The notes: generated by a model not told the origin, from the sequence alone. A DNA stretch of 20,195 bases from Peptostreptococcaceae bacterium oral taxon 113 str. W5053 (GCA_000467935.1 KI259860.1:1-20195), one strand, 5' to 3'. Counted from the first letter of the stretch, positions 7,249 to 15,546 are shown. Numbers and translations: made by a program.

Positions 7249-9048
7249 TTAGAGTTTTTGAGAAAGTTGGATGACTTGGTCTACCAAGGAGCCGATAAAG
7301 GCGATGGTTTCTTTTAAGGGTTTGTCTGTGGAGATATCGATTCCCGCTAATTTTGCCATGTCGAGGATTTCTTTTGTACCGCCGGCTTTTAAAAAGCTTA
7401 TCCAACGATCGACGGCAGGTTGTCCTTCGTGGAGGATGGCTTGACTGATGACGGTGGATAAGGTCAATCCTGCGGAATAGGTGTAGCTATACAGTCCCAT
7501 ATAATAGTGGGATTGGCGCATCCATGTGAGTTCCGCTCCGTCGTTGATTTTTACGGCATCTCCCCAGAATTCTTCCAAGGTTTCACGTTTCAATTGATTG
7601 AGCGTCTCTGCACCCAAGACTTCGCCTTTGTCGACCAATTCATAAACTTTTCGTTGAAAGTGAGCTTCTAAAAGGTGGGTGACAAAGTTGTGATAATAGG
7701 TGTTTTCAATCATGGAGGCTAAGACCCAACGACGGAAGCGGGGGTCGTCTTTTTGTTTCATCAAATAATTGGATAAAAGCATTTCATTACAGGTGGAAGG
7801 AGCTTCTACCAAGTACATGCTGATATCCTGATTGAAGAAACTTTGTTCTTGTTGTGCCAAACCGAAGTGTGCACCATGTCCCAGTTCATGGACAAGGGTA
7901 AAGACTTCGCTTAGTTCTCCCGTCCAGGATAAAAGGATAAAGGGATGGATGCGGTAGGGTGAGGCGCAAAATCCGCCGGAGGTTTTTCCCGCATTTTGAG
8001 CATAGTCCACCCAGCGATCTTTGAAGTAGGGGCGAACATAACTCATATATTCTTCGCCCATAACGCTTAGGGCGCCTTCTACATATTGTTGCGCTCCTTC
8101 AATGGTGATTTTTGGAGCGTATTCCGGGTCCAAGGGCGCTTTCAAATCCGCAAAAGTCATTTCTTCCAAACCGTAGGTTTTTTGAATCAGTTTGGCATAT
8201 TTGCGCATAATGGGAGCCAGTTCTTTCATAATGATATCGATTTGACGATGGTACATCGACGGATCCACTTTTTGTTGGAATAATAGATAGTCGAAGACGC
8301 TATCGAAACCGCGGAGGGTAGTCATCGTTTTTTCTTTTTGCACTTGAGCATTATAGATGGCGGCTACGGTGTTTTCATATTTTCTAAGTTCCTTGGAGAA
8401 GGCTTCGAAAGATTCACGACGCAGCTTGGTGTCCGGGTGAATTTGGTATTCGTTTTCGAATTTGACAAAGCTCATGGGGATTTCTTTGCCTTCAAGAGTC
8501 AAAGGAGCATAGTTAAGGTCTGCATGAAGTGCTTGAGAATAGATGCCGTGGAAACTTTCCGTCGTGTTGAAAAGAGCGGTTAGGGCTTTCTCCGTTTCCG
8601 GGGAAAGAGCGTGGGGCTTTTCTCTTAAAATATCTTTTAAAAAAGTTTTATAAATTGGAGTCTTTTCTAAAGCTTCTTCCAAAAGTTCTTGAGGTGCATG
8701 AATGAGTTCACTGTGGAAAAAACTTAGAATGGTATTGATTTTACTGTCTAAAATTTCCGTTTTGCCGGCACGGGATGCACGATTGGCATCGCTCATGTCC
8801 ACGGAGAAATCCAAAAAAGCGTATTCATCAATATGACTTTTTTTCAATAGGATTTGTTCATATTCTTGGATAGCCTTTAAGAGAGTATCCGCTTGGGTTA
8901 ATTGTCCCTTGTAGTCGTTCTCAAATTGTTGTGCCAAAAGGAAGACTTCTTCAGAGCTTTTTTGGAAGTCTTCTTCAGTTTTAAAAAGATCTTCAATTTT
9001 CCATGTCAGTTCCAGGGGAACCTCATGACGTTTCATCATTTGTTGCAT
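7249..9048 (-). CDS. pepF: Oligoendopeptidase F (M3B zinc metallopeptidase)
   Basis: The protein is 599 aa, the usual length for PepF. It hydrolyses medium-length peptides in the cytosol. The zinc site is HELGH (His387, Glu388, His391) with the third ligand Glu415 in VEAPSTCNEM, about 24 residues downstream as expected for family M3. The N-terminal domain (WKIEDLFKTEEDFQ..., about 14-120) and C-terminal segment (WMRQSHYYMGLYSYTYSAGL, about 520-540) match the PepF/M3B layout. The start is ATG 9048 with AAAGGAAG about 10 nt upstream. A possible promoter lies in 9080-9109 (TAAAAT -10, weak -35). It is divergent from the peptide-importer operon starting at 9162, so imported oligopeptides and this peptidase plausibly act in series. 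No signal peptide is present. Confidence 0.95.
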   Translation of the reverse strand: MQQMMKRHEVPLELTWKIEDLFKTEEDFQKSSEEVFLLAQQFENDYKGQLTQADTLLKAIQEYEQILLKKSHIDEYAFLDFSVDMSDANRASRAGKTEILDSKINTILSFFHSELIHAPQELLEEALEKTPIYKTFLKDILREKPHALSPETEKALTALFNTTESFHGIYSQALHADLNYAPLTLEGKEIPMSFVKFENEYQIHPDTKLRRESFEAFSKELRKYENTVAAIYNAQVQKEKTMTTLRGFDSVFDYLLFQQKVDPSMYHRQIDIIMKELAPIMRKYAKLIQKTYGLEEMTFADLKAPLDPEYAPKITIEGAQQYVEGALSVMGEEYMSYVRPYFKDRWVDYAQNAGKTSGGFCASPYRIHPFILLSWTGELSEVFTLVHELGHGAHFGLAQQEQSFFNQDISMYLVEAPSTCNEMLLSNYLMKQKDDPRFRRWVLASMIENTYYHNFVTHLLEAHFQRKVYELVDKGEVLGAETLNQLKRETLEEFWGDAVKINDGAELTWMRQSHYYMGLYSYTYSAGLTLSTVISQAILHEGQPAVDRWISFLKAGGTKEILDMAKLAGIDISTDKPLKETIAFIGSLVDQVIQLSQKL

Positions 9049-9161
9049 GATAGATCACTTCCTTTCTTGTTCAATAGGTATTTTACCATAAATTAGACGG
9101 TGTGCATAAAAGCCGGGGATAAAAGTTGAATTTGATTGCACGATCGGGAAAAAACGTTTGC

Positions 9162-9195
9162 TTGACGATAAGGAGTATCGGGGGTATACTACCCC
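9162..9195 (+). promoter_or_regulatory. Promoter of the peptide ABC operon with palindrome over -10
   Basis: TTGACG (9162-9167), a 17-nt spacer and TATACT (9185-9190) form a near-consensus sigma-A promoter. The -10 lies inside a perfect palindrome GGGGTA-TAC-TACCCC (9181-9195), a likely repressor operator. Transcription should start near 9197. Confidence 0.8.
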
Positions 9196-9252
9196 TAAGG
9201 TTAAACGGCATACCTTATTTCAACGAAAAACACAGGGAGTTTTACGTTGAAA
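9196..9252 (+). promoter_or_regulatory. Structured 5' leader of the peptide ABC operon
   Basis: The leader contains TAAGGT/ACCTTA (9196-9201, 9212-9217). It then has a long stem, TTTCAACG (9218-9225) with CGTTGAAA (9245-9252), continued after one A:A mismatch by AAAAC (9227-9231)/GTTTT (9239-9243), with loop ACAGGGA. It has no U-tract, so it is not a terminator. It ends 8 nt before the AAGGAG of the binding-protein gene. Confidence 0.6.
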
Positions 9253-9274
9253 AATCCAAAAAAAGGAGAATGTA

Positions 9275-10798
9275 ATGAACAAAAAAGTATGGTTAAGTTT
9301 GTTGCTGGTTTTCGCTTTAGCGGCTTGCGGCGGCGGAAGCGGGACAACAAATGATGCAACCGCTCCGGAGACGGCGAAGAGCGGAGAGATGGTTCGGGTA
9401 GCTATGGATACAGAAATTGACAGTTTATATCCTTATAAATCTGCAGCAGCGGATACGGCTACAATTTTGGACAATATGTTTGACGGTTTGGTTGATGTGG
9501 ATGAAAACGGAGAGGTGATTCCCAATTTAGCGAAATCATGGGAAATCTCCGAGGACGGATTGACGTATACTTTTCATTTGCAAGAGGGCGTTAAATTCCA
9601 CAACGGAGCGGATTTTACCGCAGATGATGTGATGTATTCTTTGGACAAGTTAGGCGGAGTAACCGGAGGAGAGGCGATGAATTCCAAATACAAGGGAATC
9701 GCTACGATGGAAAAAGTTTCCGATTACGAAGTGAAGGTTGTTTTAAAAGAAAAGAATGCAGCTTTTCTTACCCTGTTGAAAGTTGCCATTCTTCCCAAAG
9801 GATATGAAGAACATGAAACCCATCCCATCGGTGCAGGTCCATTTAAATTTGTATCCAGAAGTGTTGGAGAACAAATCGTGATGGAAAGAAATGAGGAGTA
9901 TTATTTAAAGGATAAAGTTCCTCAAATTCCGGGTATCATATGGATTCGCATTGCAGACGAACAGACGAAAGTTGCTGCAATGAAAGCCGGTGAAGTGGAT
10001 ATTTTACCGAGAATCACACCCCAAGTTGCAAAACAATTGGAAAAAGATGCTACGATTATTTCCGGACCTCAAAACCTTGCTCAATTTATGGGTTTAAACA
10101 ACAAGGTCAAGCCCTTGGATGATGTGCGTGTTCGTAAAGCTATCAATTTTGCAGTAGACAGAGATGAAATTATCGCTTCCGTTGCAGAGGGAAGAGCAAC
10201 CAAAATTTCTTCCAATCTTTGTCCGGTGATGAAGACGTATTATAATACGGAATTGGACAATGAGTATCCGTTGGACTTGGATAGAGCAAAAGCCTTGCTA
10301 AAGGAAGCCGGATATGAAAACGGATTTGATTTGAAATTGACCGTCCCTTCCGACTATCAATTCCATATGGATACGGCTCAAGTGATTGCAAACCAGTTGT
10401 CTAAAGTAGGGATTAATGTCATCATCGACCCGATTGAATTTTCCACTTGGTTGGATAGGGTACATATGAATCGAGACTATCAGGCAACGATAATTGGATA
10501 TGACGGAAAATTAGATCCGGCGGAATTAATGTTCCGTTATGCTTCCGATTATCCGAAAAACTTTACCAATTATTCCAGTGCCCAATATGATGAATTGTTG
10601 AAGAAAGGTTTACAGACAACCGATATTGAAGAAAGAGTGAAAATCTATAAAGAAGCACAGGCTGTGATTGTTAAGGATGCAGGCAGCGTATTTATTCAAG
10701 ATCCGGATCGTATTATTGCCGTTCGTCCGGGATTGGAAGGATTAAAGCTTTATTTAATTCAAAAAATGAACATGGAAGATGTACACTATACAAAATAA
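9275..10798 (+). CDS. Peptide/nickel-type ABC transporter substrate-binding lipoprotein (SBP_bac_5)
   Basis: The protein is 507 aa, with AAGGAG about 8 nt before the ATG. A lipoprotein signal with LAAC (Cys18) anchors it outside the membrane. It is followed by a flexible Gly/Ser/Thr/Asn linker. The family signature of cluster-C binding proteins is clear: IPNLAKSWEISEDGLTYTFH at about residues 81-100, then LQEGVKFHNGADFTADDVMYSL, and later VRKAINFAVDRDEII (about 285-300) and NQLSKVGINVIIDPIEFSTW. Such proteins deliver oligopeptides, dipeptides, heme or nickel complexes to the permease. The substrate cannot be read from the sequence, but the neighbouring pepF argues for peptides. It is the first gene of a five-gene operon in the order A-B-C-D-F. 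Confidence 0.93.
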   Translation: MNKKVWLSLLLVFALAACGGGSGTTNDATAPETAKSGEMVRVAMDTEIDSLYPYKSAAADTATILDNMFDGLVDVDENGEVIPNLAKSWEISEDGLTYTFHLQEGVKFHNGADFTADDVMYSLDKLGGVTGGEAMNSKYKGIATMEKVSDYEVKVVLKEKNAAFLTLLKVAILPKGYEEHETHPIGAGPFKFVSRSVGEQIVMERNEEYYLKDKVPQIPGIIWIRIADEQTKVAAMKAGEVDILPRITPQVAKQLEKDATIISGPQNLAQFMGLNNKVKPLDDVRVRKAINFAVDRDEIIASVAEGRATKISSNLCPVMKTYYNTELDNEYPLDLDRAKALLKEAGYENGFDLKLTVPSDYQFHMDTAQVIANQLSKVGINVIIDPIEFSTWLDRVHMNRDYQATIIGYDGKLDPAELMFRYASDYPKNFTNYSSAQYDELLKKGLQTTDIEERVKIYKEAQAVIVKDAGSVFIQDPDRIIAVRPGLEGLKLYLIQKMNMEDVHYTK

Positions 10799-10818
10799 AT
10801 TAAGGCAGGCAGGGACTC

Positions 10819-11763
10819 GTGCAATATATTTTACGTAAAGTCCTCACCACTCTAATTACATTGGTTCTGGTTTCCCTCATGATTCTGTTTGTATTTCAGA
10901 TTCTGCCGGGAAACCCGGCCCAAATTATTTTAGGTGTGGAGGCGGATGAAAACCAAATAAAAGTCTTGGAAGAGGAACTTGGCTTGAATAAACCGATTAT
11001 GGACCGCTATCTGGATTGGATAAGCGGTATTTTACGTGGAGAGATGGGAAGAAGTATTAAATACAAGATGCCGGTGGCGAATCTTTTAAAGACACGTTTT
11101 CCCGTCACTTTATTTTTGACTTTATATTCTTTGGCTCTGACCATATGTATCGGGGTGCCTTTGGGATTGTGGATTGCGGCAAAGGATGGAAAGTGGTATT
11201 CCGTGTTTGCATCTACACTGACTCAATTGGGGGTATCCATTCCCGCATTTTGGATGGGGTTTATTTTGATTCATATTTTTGGAGTGAAATTAGGTTGGTT
11301 TCCAACGTTTGGATTTAATCTTTCCGGCGTCAATTTTTTACAAAAAATGTACCGATATTTTTTGCCGGCGTTGGCTATTTCTGTTTCCAATATTGCTATT
11401 GTAGTGCGATATTTACGTTCAACCTTGTTGGATCAGATTAGACAGGAATATGTTCGGACGGCACGAATAAAGGGTTTAAAAACGCACCAATGGCTTTTTA
11501 GACATGTTCTTAGAAATGCGTTGATTCCGGTTTTGACGATTTTAGGAATCATTATGACTTCCAGTATCGGAGGTTCCATTGTTATTGAAAATGTTTTTGC
11601 TTTGCCGGGGCTTGGCAGCTTGATGGTACAGTCGGTCAGCAGTAGGGATTTCCCGTTAATTCAATCGTTGGTCTTTTTTATCGCTACCATGGTTATTTTG
11701 ATTAACTTTGCGGTGGATGTTTTGTATCAGGTTATTGATCCGAGAATTCAAATAGGAGAGTGA
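10819..11763 (+). CDS. Peptide ABC transporter permease, DppB/OppB type
   Basis: The protein is 314 aa. The GTG start at 10819 gives the canonical N-terminus MQYILRKVLTTLITLVLVSL, with GCAGGGA just upstream. It has about six membrane helices. The first, with the FQILPGNPAQ motif after it, is typical of DppB/OppB. The periplasm-facing segment contains DRYLDWISGILRGEMGRSIKYK, a family hallmark, and the cytoplasmic EAA loop reads EYVRTARIKGLKTHQWLFRH and docks the ATPases. It lies 20 nt after the binding-protein gene and 4 nt before the next permease gene, so translation is probably coupled. Confidence 0.93.
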   Translation: MQYILRKVLTTLITLVLVSLMILFVFQILPGNPAQIILGVEADENQIKVLEEELGLNKPIMDRYLDWISGILRGEMGRSIKYKMPVANLLKTRFPVTLFLTLYSLALTICIGVPLGLWIAAKDGKWYSVFASTLTQLGVSIPAFWMGFILIHIFGVKLGWFPTFGFNLSGVNFLQKMYRYFLPALAISVSNIAIVVRYLRSTLLDQIRQEYVRTARIKGLKTHQWLFRHVLRNALIPVLTILGIIMTSSIGGSIVIENVFALPGLGSLMVQSVSSRDFPLIQSLVFFIATMVILINFAVDVLYQVIDPRIQIGE

Positions 11764-11767
11764 AAAG

Positions 11768-12580
11768 ATGCATGTACGAAAAACTTCATATAAAATTGGT
11801 CGTATCATCATCCTGTTTTTTCTTGCGGTTATGGTACTGAGCTTTTTTTATACCCCTTATCCGCCTAATGATGGAGTTTCAGCGGAACGTTTACAAGGAC
11901 CGTCTGCAGCTCACCTTTTGGGAACGGATAATTTCGGCAGGGATATTTTATCCAGAATAATGACAGGCTCGCAAACCGCCTTTTTAATGTCCTTTGCTTC
12001 CGTAGGTCTGGCTTTGATGTTCGGCTTGATTATCGGTAGCATCAGCGGATATTACGGTGGAGTATGGGATGATATGCTGATGCGTGTGGTGGATGCGATG
12101 ATGTCTTTTCCGGGAATTTTATTTGCAATTATGTTGGTTACCGTTTTCGGGCCGGGCAGAAGAAATACAATTATCGCTTTGGCATTTATGGGAGTTCCAT
12201 ATTTTTCCCGAGTGGTTCGAGGCGGATTTTTGCAGATAAAAAAAATGGATTATGTGAAAGCGGCGATTGCACGAGGAGCAGGAACCCTTCATATTATCAG
12301 GCATCATATCCTTCCAAATATCAGTCAGCAGATTATTGTTTCCGTGACATTATCCCTATCCACAGTGATTTTGTCCGAGGCGGGTTTGAGTTATTTGGGA
12401 CTGGGCATTGTACCTCCGGATCCTTCCTGGGGCAGGATGCTTAAAGAAGCGCAAAGTTTCTATCAAGATGCACCGTGGTATATTCTTTCTACGGGAATCA
12501 CGATTTCTCTTTTGGTATTCGGTTTTACATTGGTCGCCGATGGTTTAAGAGATTTGCGTGTGAAATATACAGGGAGGTAG
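11768..12580 (+). CDS. Peptide ABC transporter permease, DppC/OppC type
   Basis: The protein is 270 aa, with AGGAGAG 8-14 nt before ATG 11768, overlapping the end of the upstream permease gene. After the first membrane helix it has HLLGTDNFGRDILSRIMTGSQ (about 48-68), the typical DppC motif. The EAA loop is MDYVKAAIARGAGTLHIIRH and the conserved C-terminal block is SEAGLSYLGLGIVPPDPSWG. At 270 aa it is slightly short, in the NikC/DppC size class. It forms the heterodimeric channel with the preceding permease. Confidence 0.93.
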   Translation: MHVRKTSYKIGRIIILFFLAVMVLSFFYTPYPPNDGVSAERLQGPSAAHLLGTDNFGRDILSRIMTGSQTAFLMSFASVGLALMFGLIIGSISGYYGGVWDDMLMRVVDAMMSFPGILFAIMLVTVFGPGRRNTIIALAFMGVPYFSRVVRGGFLQIKKMDYVKAAIARGAGTLHIIRHHILPNISQQIIVSVTLSLSTVILSEAGLSYLGLGIVPPDPSWGRMLKEAQSFYQDAPWYILSTGITISLLVFGFTLVADGLRDLRVKYTGR

Positions 12581-12583
12581 AGA

Positions 12584-13561
12584 ATGATGGAACTCCTTGA
12601 AGTCAATCATCTGAGAGTTGCATTTTCCGAGGGAAATAAAGACTATTGTGCGGTGAATGACATTTCTTTTACCTTGGGAGAAAAAGAAGTTTTGGGGATT
12701 GTCGGAGAATCCGGTTGCGGAAAAAGTATTACGGCTCAAACTCTTGTGGGGATTCAACACCCAAAAGCCAAAATTTTGTCCGGTTCCGTAAAATTAAGAG
12801 GGAAAGAATTATTGCATCAGACAGAGGATGAGTGGAGTAAAATTCGCGGGAAAGAGATATCCATGATTTTTCAAGAGCCGATGACTGCATTAAATCCGCT
12901 GATGAGCGTAGGTCGTCAGATTCAGGAAGTCCTTTGGGTGCACGGATTGGCAAAAGAGAAAAATCAAAAAGAAATTACTTTAAAAATGATGGAAGATGTG
13001 GGCTTAAGAGATGTGGAGGAGCTGTATAACAGCTATCCTCATGAGCTTTCCGGAGGGATGCGCCAAAGAATTATGATCGCCATGGCATTAATCGCCAATC
13101 CGAAAATGCTTATTGCCGATGAGCCGACGACGGCTTTGGATGCCACCATTCAGGCTCAGATTTTACGATTGTTTAATCGAATGAAAGAGGCATACGAAGG
13201 AAGTGTTATCTTTATCTCCCATGATTTGGAAGTGGTCGCCTCCATTTGTCACCGCGTTATCGTCATGTATGCGGGAAGAATTGTAGAAATCGGGTCGGCG
13301 GATGAATTATTAAGTCACCCCTGCCACCCTTATACTTTTGGATTATTACGAGCGATTCCCAGCTATAAAATGAGAGGGAAGCGTTTATATAATATTCCAG
13401 GTACTTTACCGCCCTTGGCGGAACGTAATTTTACAGGCTGTCCCTTCTGTGATCGTTGTGAGAAAAAGATGAAAATTTGTTTTGAAGTTTTTCCCAAACC
13501 TTTTGAAAGAGGAAATCGTACAGTGTATTGTCATCTTTTCGGGGAGGAAAATCATGGATAA
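12584..13561 (+). CDS. Peptide ABC transporter ATP-binding protein, DppD/OppD type
   Basis: The protein is 325 aa, with GGGAGG about 9 nt before the ATG at 12584 (a second ATG follows at 12587). Walker A is GESGCGKS (Lys47), the Q-loop is IFQEPMTALNPL, the signature is LSGGMRQRI, Walker B is MLIADEPTTALD, and the H-loop is FISHDLEVV. The C-terminus carries the oligopeptide/dipeptide-transporter extension with Cys residues (CPFCDRCEKKMKICFE, about 285-300), usual for DppD/OppD and sometimes holding an Fe-S cluster. Its stop overlaps the start of the last gene by 8 nt. Confidence 0.93.
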   Translation: MMELLEVNHLRVAFSEGNKDYCAVNDISFTLGEKEVLGIVGESGCGKSITAQTLVGIQHPKAKILSGSVKLRGKELLHQTEDEWSKIRGKEISMIFQEPMTALNPLMSVGRQIQEVLWVHGLAKEKNQKEITLKMMEDVGLRDVEELYNSYPHELSGGMRQRIMIAMALIANPKMLIADEPTTALDATIQAQILRLFNRMKEAYEGSVIFISHDLEVVASICHRVIVMYAGRIVEIGSADELLSHPCHPYTFGLLRAIPSYKMRGKRLYNIPGTLPPLAERNFTGCPFCDRCEKKMKICFEVFPKPFERGNRTVYCHLFGEENHG

Positions 13562-14354
13562 GACGATTTTGCGATTGGAAAATTTAACGAAGGCATATCA
13601 AAAACCCAGAACAAAACTTTTTCAATCGAAGAAATCTTTTTTTGCTGTCAACGATGTGAGTTTGGAAGTCTATAAAGGAGAAAGTTTAGGGATTGTAGGA
13701 GAGTCCGGAAGCGGGAAAACTACCATTGCCAAAATGATTATGGATTTGGTTCACCCGACATCGGGAGAAATCTTTTTTGAAAATAAAAAATTTTCCGAAT
13801 TGGACCTCAAAGGCAGACAGGAATGGCGCCGACATATTCAAATTGTATTTCAAGATCCCTACGGTTCATTAAATCCGAAGAAAACGATTGGATGGACCTT
13901 ACAGGAACCTTTGGATATTCATCACATCGGCACATTGAAAGAACGGGAAGAGGCTGTGCTTAAAATCCTGGAAGATGTAGGTTTACCGGGAAGCTATATT
14001 CACCATCTGCCTCATGAACTTTCCGGAGGTCAAAGACAAAGAGTAGCTATTGCGGCTGCACTGATTTTAAAACCGCAAATTCTTTTGGTGGATGAAGGGG
14101 TCAGTGCATTGGATGTATCCATCCAAGCCAGCATCTTAAATCTTTTGAAAGACTTGCAAGATCTTTACAACTTAACCTATATCTTTATTTCACACGATTT
14201 AAATGTTATTCAATATTTTTGTGATCGTGTGGCGGTACTCTACAATGGAGAATTACAGGAAGTATTTCAAACGGAAAACTTTGATAAAGAAAAACACTGT
14301 GCGTATACGAAAAAACTATTCGCCAGCGTGGCAGACCCGTTGACGAAAATATAG
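13554..14354 (+). CDS. Peptide ABC transporter ATP-binding protein, DppF/OppF/NikE type
   Basis: The protein is 266 aa from ATG 13554, chosen because GGGGAGG (13541-13547) precedes it. An earlier in-frame ATG (13482) lies inside the upstream gene without a ribosome site. Walker A is GESGSGKT (Lys55), the Q-loop is VFQDPYGSLNP, the signature is LSGGQRQRV, and the H-loop is FISHDLNVI. Walker B reads LLVDEGVSALD (Asp180, Glu181, Gly182), whereas the family normally has DEP. The catalytic Glu is kept, so it is probably active. It is about 50 residues shorter than typical DppF/OppF and lacks their C-terminal Cys-containing extension, closer to NikE in size. It ends the operon. Confidence 0.92.
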   Translation: MDKTILRLENLTKAYQKPRTKLFQSKKSFFAVNDVSLEVYKGESLGIVGESGSGKTTIAKMIMDLVHPTSGEIFFENKKFSELDLKGRQEWRRHIQIVFQDPYGSLNPKKTIGWTLQEPLDIHHIGTLKEREEAVLKILEDVGLPGSYIHHLPHELSGGQRQRVAIAAALILKPQILLVDEGVSALDVSIQASILNLLKDLQDLYNLTYIFISHDLNVIQYFCDRVAVLYNGELQEVFQTENFDKEKHCAYTKKLFASVADPLTKI

Positions 14355-14362
14355 GAAAGATT

Positions 14363-14396
14363 AACCCCTTTATTGGACATCAGTAAAGGGGTTTTT
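14363..14396 (+). terminator. Terminator of the peptide ABC operon
   Basis: Perfect 10-bp arms AACCCCTTTA (14363-14372) and TAAAGGGGTT (14384-14393), an 11-nt loop, and a T5 run (14392-14396). It begins 9 nt after the last gene. Confidence 0.9.
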
Positions 14397-14690
14397 ATGG
14401 ATTTGTCATAGAAACATTAATTATAAATTTTAAATTCAGTGATATTTGATGGAAAAAAAGATGTTTCATCAAGAATAAAAAATTTATACTTGTCTATTTT
14501 AAATAGGGTTATGTATGGACATGAAATTTTCATATTTTTTCATGTCCATGTTACGAAGTAGGAGCAAATACAGGCTTGAAATATAAGGCTTTCAGAGGAC
14601 GGTTTTGAAAAAAGTAAAGGGAATATACCTTTTTCCTCAAAATCGCCCTTTAACTGCGTAACAACATAGAAAACGAAAGGAGCAGAGATT
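14397..14690 (+). other. Leader region of the conjugative-element gene, with two hairpins
   Basis: No gene is visible. A perfect 12-bp hairpin, ATGGACATGAAA (14515-14526)/TTTCATGTCCAT (14538-14549), lies in the middle. A second structure is nested: outer CGGTTTTGA/TCAAAATCG (14600-14608, 14637-14645, one G:U) and inner AAAGG/CCTTT (14616-14620, 14628-14632). The second resembles the structured leaders found before accessory genes of Clostridia conjugative elements. I see no convincing promoter. Confidence 0.45.
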
Positions 14691-15362
14691 ATGGCAGTTT
14701 TCAGAGTAGAGAAAAACAACGACTATACCGTCACGAGCAATCACCATCTGCGAAATAAGGAACTGACCCTAAAGGCAAAGGGGTTGCTTTCTCAAATGCT
14801 GTCGCTTCCGAAAAACTGGGACTATACCCTTGCAGGGCTTTCCCATATCAACAAAGAAAGCATTGATGCCATTCGTACAGCAGTCTGGGAGCTTGAAAAA
14901 GCGGGATATATAGAAAGGGCGCAAGGCAGAGATGAGAAAGGAAAAATGACAGCCATTGCCTACACCATTTATGAGCAGCCGCAAAGTCCGGTATTGAACT
15001 ATCCGACATCGGAAAATCCAACGGAATTAAATAAAGATATACAAAAAACTGATCTATCAAAAAAAGAAGAAAAAGATAAAGATGGATTAAATACCGATTC
15101 CATTCCTATCCTTTCCCCTGACCCCTCTCCTTTGAGTGAGCAGGATCCTTTCCCGGAAAAGAAAGGAAAGGAACAGAAAGATGCATACAAAATCTATAAG
15201 GAAATCATCAAGGACAATATTGAATATGAATACCTTATAAACGCAAGAACATTATTCATATTGTCCTTTTGTTACGGAATCTGCAAGCTGCTTTCCGATC
15301 TCATGGACTTTTTCAAAGCTGACCTCTCCAGGCTCAAAGGACTGTATCAGGTGATGAGCTAA
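14691..15362 (+). CDS. Truncated replication-initiator-like protein of an integrative conjugative element
   Basis: The ATG at 14691 is preceded by AAAGGAG. Residues 1-100 (MAVFRVEKNNDYTVTSNHHL, then LTLKAKGLLSQMLSLPKNWDYTL, LEKAGYIERAQGRDEKGK) form the winged-helix N-terminal domain of RepA_N/DUF6017-type proteins found in Clostridia conjugative elements. A Ser/Pro/Lys-rich linker follows (about 100-160), then the start of the conserved C-terminal domain, YKIYKEIIKDNIEYEYLIN, ending at about residue 184 (15242). From there the 39 remaining residues are read antisense through a relaxase gene and are not native. The normal C-terminal ~100 residues are therefore lost and the product is likely non-functional. 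Deletion plus inversion is the simplest cause. Confidence 0.8.
   Translation: MAVFRVEKNNDYTVTSNHHLRNKELTLKAKGLLSQMLSLPKNWDYTLAGLSHINKESIDAIRTAVWELEKAGYIERAQGRDEKGKMTAIAYTIYEQPQSPVLNYPTSENPTELNKDIQKTDLSKKEEKDKDGLNTDSIPILSPDPSPLSEQDPFPEKKGKEQKDAYKIYKEIIKDNIEYEYLINARTLFILSFCYGICKLLSDLMDFFKADLSRLKGLYQVMS
15210..15268. repeat. Inverted repeat at the rearrangement junction
   Basis: AAGGACA (15210-15216) plus ATATGAATA (15224-15232) on the left match the reverse complement of TATTCATATTGTCCTT (15253-15268), with a 7-nt bulge on the left. The left copy belongs to the replication-initiator gene (codons for KDNIEYEY) and the right copy to the relaxase gene (codons for KGQYEY). Unrelated genes share this sequence exactly where they are joined head-on, so it probably served as the microhomology for the event. 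Confidence 0.6.
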
Positions 15363-15539
15363 ATTATTCCCTTTATCAAGCGCCTGTGAAAGCGTAAAAG
15401 CAAATTCAATATCTGCGGTTTCATAGCTGCATCCGAAAGAATATACAAGCATTTTGTCATGGGTTTTATCAGGATTTTGGATATATTCAATAGCTTTTTT
15501 TAATGTGCTTTTGATAGAACCAATCTTTTCTGCTTTCGT
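15243..15539 (-). pseudogene. 5' fragment of a relaxase/mobilisation nuclease gene
   Basis: The minus-strand frame reads TKAEKIGSIKSTLKKAIEYI, QNPDKTHDKMLVYSFGCSYE, TADIEFAFTLSQALDKGNNL, AHHLIQSFEPGEVSFEKVHE and ends VTKGQYE-stop (stop at 15252). This is the N-terminal part of MobA/relaxase proteins from Clostridia conjugative elements; the HHLIQSF histidines belong to the relaxase active region. After QYE an extra base shifts the frame (native YVLTTH expected), and within about 10 bases homology ends at the junction. The 3-His motif part and the rest of the protein are missing. No ATG fits the beginning; a TAA lies upstream in frame, so the start is also damaged or non-canonical. ATG 15452 would give only 66 aa. 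Confidence 0.8.
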
Positions 15540-15546
15540 AGAAGGT

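Noticed and set aside
8086..8583. Plus-strand frames antisense to pepF
   Set aside because: Antisense shadows of a complete M3B peptidase.
9181..9195. CsoR-type copper operator
   Set aside because: The palindrome has G-tract then C-tract, opposite to the CsoR pattern, and no copper genes are nearby.
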